Part shown: positions 6,071 to 8,918 of the stretch, piece by piece
Layout: each line of letters begins with the position of its first letter
Position numbering within the stretch: the first letter of the stretch is position 1
NCBI GenBank assembly: GCA_900553705.1
Contig: USEK01000048.1
Location: 1 to 8,918, forward strand
Direction of reading: 5' to 3'
Source: an uncultured Collinsella sp.
GTDB lineage: Bacteria > Actinomycetota > Coriobacteriia > Coriobacteriales > Coriobacteriaceae
Length of the DNA stretch: 8,918 nt
Notes under the pieces: model-generated
Database searches by the model: none
The model's input: only the letters and a program-made list of their open reading frames with translations
What the model was told of the DNA's origin: nothing
Translations under genes and position numbers: made by a program

Positions 6071-6258
6071 ACTCACAATCGATTCTTATAGCAGAGGCCC
6101 CTTGGCCTTTAGTTTGATACAAGTTCCGCACGAGTCGGAAAGCACTTAATGTGCTTTCCGTGCGAGCAGGACTGTTCGCAGTAGCAAACTAAAGGCCAAG
6201 GGGCCCAGTCAACCTATCAGCAGCGATTACTCAGCAGCTAGTTGAATTTGAAGATCTT
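6050..6258. repeat. Large imperfect palindrome enclosing element 2
   Basis: A 17-bp perfect outer inverted repeat (6050-6066 and 6242-6258, the glycosyltransferase tail) and the 21-bp arms of element 2 are collinear. The stretches between them (29 and 36 nt) still share AATCG, ATAG and GGCCCC. The whole segment therefore looks like an old inverted duplication of a gene tail plus its downstream region, centred near 6150. Confidence 0.6.
6096..6205 (+). repeat. Nested-palindrome element 2: 21-bp perfect arms, conserved core on the plus strand
   Basis: The arms 6096-6116 and 6185-6205 are a perfect 21-bp inverted repeat around 68 nt. The interior hairpin CGGAAAGCAC (6136-6145) with GTGCTTTCCG (6151-6160) has the loop TTAAT. 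AGTTCCGCA (6122-6130) and AGGACTGT (6168-6175) flank it at the offsets seen in element 1 read backwards. The arms of the two elements are unrelated except that both end inward in GTTTG/CAAAC. The element sits between the glycosyltransferase ghost and the 3' end of the intact glycosyltransferase, 32 bases from its stop. It may also serve as a transcription barrier between convergent genes. Confidence 0.8.
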
Positions 6259-7269
6259 TGAGGCAAGACGGTATAGGCCGAGTGTGGTTTTGTCTCCGGC
6301 CCGTCCACGCAGATTGGTGAAGAACCCGACCACGCCGTAGCGGGCACGACGATACATGCGCTCGTCGTAGGCCTTCAAATCATTCCACAGCGTCTTTAGG
6401 CGCTCGTCGGCGCAATCTTCCTCGGAAAGCTTGGTGAGCACCGAGCAGATCGCCATCATCATGGTGAAGTAGCCCATCATGTACGAACGCAGACGCGACG
6501 ACTCGACATCGCTGTACAGGTGGTACGACTCCATCATGATACGCGTAACACGGAACTGCTGATCCAGACGCTTGACCATCGTTGCCTCGTTGACGCTCTG
6601 GCCTTCGCGACCGATAAAGTAGCGGTAGAGGTCGATGTCGGCGTAGTACATGGTCTTGCAACGCGGCAGCGGCACGTAGGCGTAGATGTTGTCCACATAG
6701 AACGTATGCGGCGGCATGGGAAGGTTGGACTCGCGCAGCACATCCGTGCGATAGCACAGGCTGTGCATGAGTAGGTTCTGGTCCAGGCGAAAATGACCGA
6801 TCTGACCCCAGGAAAAGATCTTTTTGCGCGGCAGGGCAAATTTGTAGCCAATAGCGGTATGCGTGCCCTCGTAAACCTTCTCGTACACGTAGTTCGAGAT
6901 AAACAGGTCAACGCGCTGGTCGCGCTCTTCAAAGCCACGCAGAATCGACAGCATGGTCGAAAGGGCAGCGCCGTCAAGCCAGTCGTCCGAATCAACAACC
7001 TTGTAGTAGGTGCCCTGCGCCTCGCGCAGACCCGAAAGGACGGCAATACCGTGACCGCCGTTCTCCTGGTGCACCGCGCGGATGATTCCAGGATAACGGG
7101 CCTCCCACTCGTCGGCCTTGGCGGCCGTCTCGTCCTTGGAGCCGTCGTCCACCACGATAATCTCGATATCGGTGGCGTAATTGCTCCCCTCCAAGATGGA
7201 GGTGATGCAATGGTCCATGTCCTTGGCGGCGTTATACGAGGGAATACCGAATGTTATGACTTTATGCAT
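6238..7269 (-). CDS. Family 2 glycosyltransferase
   Basis: This is a 343-residue GT-A fold glycosyltransferase that would move a sugar from a nucleotide donor to a surface-glycan acceptor at the cytoplasmic face. The N-terminal domain has the GT2 hallmarks: ITFGIPSYNAA (5-15), IEIIVVDDGSKDET (36-48, nucleotide-binding Asp-Asp) and the metal-binding DSDDW (93-97). The C-terminal 150 residues are basic and aromatic, with no confident membrane helix, and end in KIFKFN. I place the start at 7269 because the family motif begins four residues later; ATG 7287 is also in frame. Neither has a good RBS. The frame overlaps the end of glf by 8 bases, so translation is probably coupled to glf. Donor and acceptor are not determined; the glf partnership suggests a galactofuranose-containing polymer (inference). 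Confidence 0.92.
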   Translation of the reverse strand: MHKVITFGIPSYNAAKDMDHCITSILEGSNYATDIEIIVVDDGSKDETAAKADEWEARYPGIIRAVHQENGGHGIAVLSGLREAQGTYYKVVDSDDWLDGAALSTMLSILRGFEERDQRVDLFISNYVYEKVYEGTHTAIGYKFALPRKKIFSWGQIGHFRLDQNLLMHSLCYRTDVLRESNLPMPPHTFYVDNIYAYVPLPRCKTMYYADIDLYRYFIGREGQSVNEATMVKRLDQQFRVTRIMMESYHLYSDVESSRLRSYMMGYFTMMMAICSVLTKLSEEDCADERLKTLWNDLKAYDERMYRRARYGVVGFFTNLRGRAGDKTTLGLYRLASKIFKFN

Positions 7270-8464
7270 GGCAGGCGATAATCTCATCCGAAAGATCGAG
7301 GGCGGAATTGGTCACGGCATCCATATCGTAGTAACGATACTCGGCCAGACGACCCACCGGGTGGAAGTTCGTCAGGTTCTGGACGCGCTCAAGATAGCGC
7401 TCATAGAGCTCACGGTTCTCGGGCTCAAGAATGGCGTAGTACGGCGTCTCGCCCGAGCCGGGCGTATAGGCCTTGGAATACTCCTTCATGATGGTGGTCT
7501 TGCCGGGCAGGACCTGGCCAGTCATATTCTTGAACTCGGTGATGCGCGTGTAATCCTCGCTCGTGGTGTAGTTGACGGTGCCCACGGGCTGGAACTGATC
7601 CATATCGAGCGTCTCGAACTTCATGTCGAGCGTACGGTACGGCAGGGCGCCCAGGTCGAGATTGAACAGCTCGTCGAGCGGACCGGTGTAGACGATCTCG
7701 CCGCCATAGACCTTGCCGTCGATCTTGACGGTGGTCTCGTCGATCTCGAAGAGGTCGCGGGCGTCCACGTCGCAGAACACGTCAATCAGGTCGTGGTCGA
7801 GCATGTGCTCAAAGAGCGCCGTGTAGCCCTCCTGCGGCATGCCCTGGAAGGGAGCTTGCGGGAAGTAGCGGTCATCATCGCCCACAAAGACGGGAACGCG
7901 GCCGGTGATCGAGGGATCGATCTGGTCGGGCGTCTGGCCCCACTGCTTCATGGTGTAATGCAAAAAGACGTTCTCGTAGACGTAATCGGCGACCTCGGCA
8001 AGATCCGGGTCGTTCTTCTTGCGCAGCTCCATGATGGGCACCTTGACGTCCTTGCCAAAGGTCTCCACGAGCTTCTGATACAGCTCCTCGCCGCGCTCGT
8101 CACCAAAGGCGAGCTTGAGACTCGCGTGGTTGAAGGGCACGGGCATAAGGGTGCCGTTGATGTTGGCGAGCACCTTGTGCTGATAATCCGTCCACTTGGT
8201 AAAGCGCGACAGGAAATTGTGCACGCGCTCGTTAAAGGTGTGATAGATATGCGGACCGTACTCGTGGATCAGGATTCCGGCCTCGTCAGTGCAGTCATAG
8301 GCATTGCCCGCAATGTGGCTACGGCGCTCCAAAACGGCAACACGATAGCCGATGGTCTCGGCAAGACGGCGGGCGCAAACGGCACCGGCATATCCAGCAC
8401 CGACGACAATCATGTCGTACGCGCCGGCGTTAAAGCCTTCAGGCAGGCCTGAGGTAATCTGCAT
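7262..8464 (-). CDS. glf: UDP-galactopyranose mutase
   Basis: This 400-residue FAD enzyme interconverts UDP-galactopyranose and UDP-galactofuranose, the donor for galactofuranose in surface polysaccharides. The FAD-binding Rossmann motif is VVGAGYAGAV (20-29), with the acidic strand end E46 in VLERR. YGPHIYHT (69-76), NVFLHYTMKQWG (165-176), a central LPYRTLD (274-280) and the C-terminal GRLAEYRYYDMD (371-382), which closes the FAD site, occur in the order known for bacterial Glf. Length is normal. AAGGAG lies six bases before ATG 8464. The gene is first in a two-gene unit with the GT2 gene and is divergent from pta. Confidence 0.97.
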   Translation of the reverse strand: MQITSGLPEGFNAGAYDMIVVGAGYAGAVCARRLAETIGYRVAVLERRSHIAGNAYDCTDEAGILIHEYGPHIYHTFNERVHNFLSRFTKWTDYQHKVLANINGTLMPVPFNHASLKLAFGDERGEELYQKLVETFGKDVKVPIMELRKKNDPDLAEVADYVYENVFLHYTMKQWGQTPDQIDPSITGRVPVFVGDDDRYFPQAPFQGMPQEGYTALFEHMLDHDLIDVFCDVDARDLFEIDETTVKIDGKVYGGEIVYTGPLDELFNLDLGALPYRTLDMKFETLDMDQFQPVGTVNYTTSEDYTRITEFKNMTGQVLPGKTTIMKEYSKAYTPGSGETPYYAILEPENRELYERYLERVQNLTNFHPVGRLAEYRYYDMDAVTNSALDLSDEIIACHA

Positions 8465-8507
8465 CGATACTCCTTGTCAAAAGCCACGGGCTCGTTAGCT
8501 GGGCTTT

Positions 8508-8526
8508 TCTCGAACATTCTTCGAGA
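8508..8526 (-). other. Hairpin in the glf leader
   Basis: TCTCGAA (8508-8514) and TTCGAGA (8520-8526) form a 7-bp stem with a 5-nt loop, about 45 bases upstream of the glf start. On the minus strand As follow, so it is not a terminator. Function unknown. Confidence 0.35.
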
Positions 8527-8542
8527 CATATTTATCAGAGCG

Positions 8543-8568
8543 ATTATAGCGCTAATGCGTCCTATAAT
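8543..8568. promoter_or_regulatory. Divergent promoter palindrome for glf and pta
   Basis: ATTATAG (8543-8549) and CTATAAT (8562-8568) are a perfect 7-bp inverted repeat with a 12-bp spacer. They provide one consensus TATAAT on each strand, facing glf (leftward) and pta (rightward). Neither has a recognisable TTGACA-like -35 at 16-18 bases, so activator dependence or chance is possible. Symmetry around both -10 boxes would let one bound protein affect both genes. Confidence 0.5.
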
Positions 8569-8621
8569 GAGCTTGCCACACAAGGAAAGCTCAAGCACCG
8601 CGGCGTACATAATTGAAAGGT

Positions 8622-8642
8622 AAACCCGCTAGCAGCGGGTTT
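8622..8642 (+). other. Hairpin in the pta leader, terminator-like
   Basis: AAACCCGCT (8622-8630) and AGCGGGTTT (8634-8642) form a 9-bp stem with a 3-nt loop. The tail on the plus strand is only TTTATT including stem bases, so it would be a weak terminator. It lies about 55 bases downstream of the plus-strand TATAAT and 54 bases before the pta start, the position expected of a leader hairpin. Confidence 0.45.
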
Positions 8643-8695
8643 ATTCGTGAACAGCCGGGCGCCTGGAGCTTAGCGAAACGCTTGTAAGGAGTAAC

Positions 8696-8918
8696 ATGAG
8701 CGATTTCCTAAACCGTATGAAGTCTGCCGCCAAGGCCGACCTTAAGACGATCGTCCTGCCCGAGGGCGAGGATCCGCGCACCATCGTCGCAGCCACCAAG
8801 ATCATCGAGGAGGGTCTGGCAAAGATCGTCATCCTGGGCAATCCCGACGAGATCAACGTTCCCGGCGCTACCGTCATCGACCCGCGCAATGCCGAGAAGC
8901 ACGAGGAGTACGCGCAGA
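8696..8918 (+). CDS. pta: Phosphate acetyltransferase, N-terminal fragment (runs off the window)
   Basis: This is the first 74 codons of a phosphotransacetylase, which converts acetyl-CoA and phosphate to acetyl phosphate and CoA, the step before acetate kinase in acetate fermentation. Residues 18 onward read TIVLPEGEDPRTIVAATKIIEEGLAKIVILGNPDEI, the family's typical first strand and helix (LPEG.D.R...A) and the VILGNP segment. TAAGGAG ends five bases before the ATG. The rest of the gene lies beyond the window. Divergent transcription from glf, with a shared promoter region, is described above. The fragment is too short to separate single-domain Pta from longer forms, although the lack of an N-terminal DRTGG-type extension favours the short form. 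Confidence 0.93.
   Translation, partial: MSDFLNRMKSAAKADLKTIVLPEGEDPRTIVAATKIIEEGLAKIVILGNPDEINVPGATVIDPRNAEKHEEYAQ

Noticed and set aside
5902..6117. 71-codon plus-strand frame across the two palindromic elements
   Set aside because: It runs through the repeat arms, has no RBS or domain, and is in a different frame from the glycosyltransferase remnant.
5874..6205. CRISPR array or ordinary pair of bidirectional terminators
   Set aside because: There are only two units, they are in opposite orientation and lack identical repeats, so it is not CRISPR. Arms of 21-31 bp around a conserved 67/68-nt core are not explained by simple terminators.
6217..6238. Direct repeat TCAGCAGC at 6217-6224 and 6231-6238 as a target-site duplication
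   Set aside because: It does not flank either palindromic element and includes the glycosyltransferase stop region; an 8-bp match at this spacing is weak evidence.
7181..8452. Plus-strand open frame of 423 codons opposite glf and the glycosyltransferase
   Set aside because: It is an antisense shadow of glf, with repetitive Val/Leu/His composition and no RBS.

Overview
The window looks like a metagenomic or isolate contig end from a high-GC Gram-positive gut bacterium, most plausibly a Collinsella-like member of the Coriobacteriia. The support is protein character, GC-rich codon choice and the mix of a beta-glucoside PTS, glf and pta. This is inference, because no rRNA or other taxonomic marker is present. 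The first 48 bases are not biological: they are an Illumina/Nextera library adapter with a Tn5 mosaic end, so the real DNA starts at 49.

Layout. (1) 49-3057, minus strand: an aryl-beta-glucoside utilisation block, read right to left as an EamA-type permease, a GH1 6-phospho-beta-glucosidase (bglA type) and the start of a beta-glucoside PTS EIIBC (bglF type, cut by the contig end). (2) 3058-3637: a 580-base non-coding stretch. It holds a minus-strand promoter followed by an intrinsic terminator upstream of the permease (a candidate attenuator), mutually exclusive hairpins next to the permease RBS, and a pair of 57-bp palindromic repeats in opposite orientation. (3) 3638-5861, plus strand: a DJ-1/PfpI protein and a Maf nucleotide pyrophosphatase coupled by an ATGA overlap, then a DmpA-type (S58) self-processing peptidase. 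(4) 5862-6237: a non-coding gap between convergent genes, the most unusual part of the window. (5) 6238-8464, minus strand: glf (UDP-galactopyranose mutase) overlapping a GT2 glycosyltransferase, a surface-glycan pair. (6) 8465-8695: a divergent promoter region with a shared palindrome around two TATAAT boxes. (7) 8696-end, plus strand: the start of pta (phosphate acetyltransferase).

The main discovery candidate is in region 4. Two elements of 129 and 110 bp each have long perfect inverted-repeat arms (31 bp and 21 bp) around a 67/68-nt interior. The arms of the two elements are unrelated in sequence apart from the innermost GTTTG/CAAAC. The interiors, read in opposite orientation, share a conserved core (AGTTCCGCA, a CAC-TTAAT-GTG apical hairpin, AGGACTGT) with compensatory base changes in the hairpin stem. 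This is the signature of a conserved structured RNA or a cruciform-forming DNA element. Between them lies a plus-strand ghost of the 3' end of a glycosyltransferase gene that matches the tail of the intact minus-strand gene nearby, showing that the locus has undergone inverted duplication or rearrangement.

How the genes work together: PTS plus BglA import and split phosphorylated beta-glucosides. Glf supplies UDP-galactofuranose, and the adjoining GT2 probably helps assemble a galactofuranose-containing or related surface polymer. DJ-1/Maf are damage-control or housekeeping functions, and Pta belongs to acetate fermentation.
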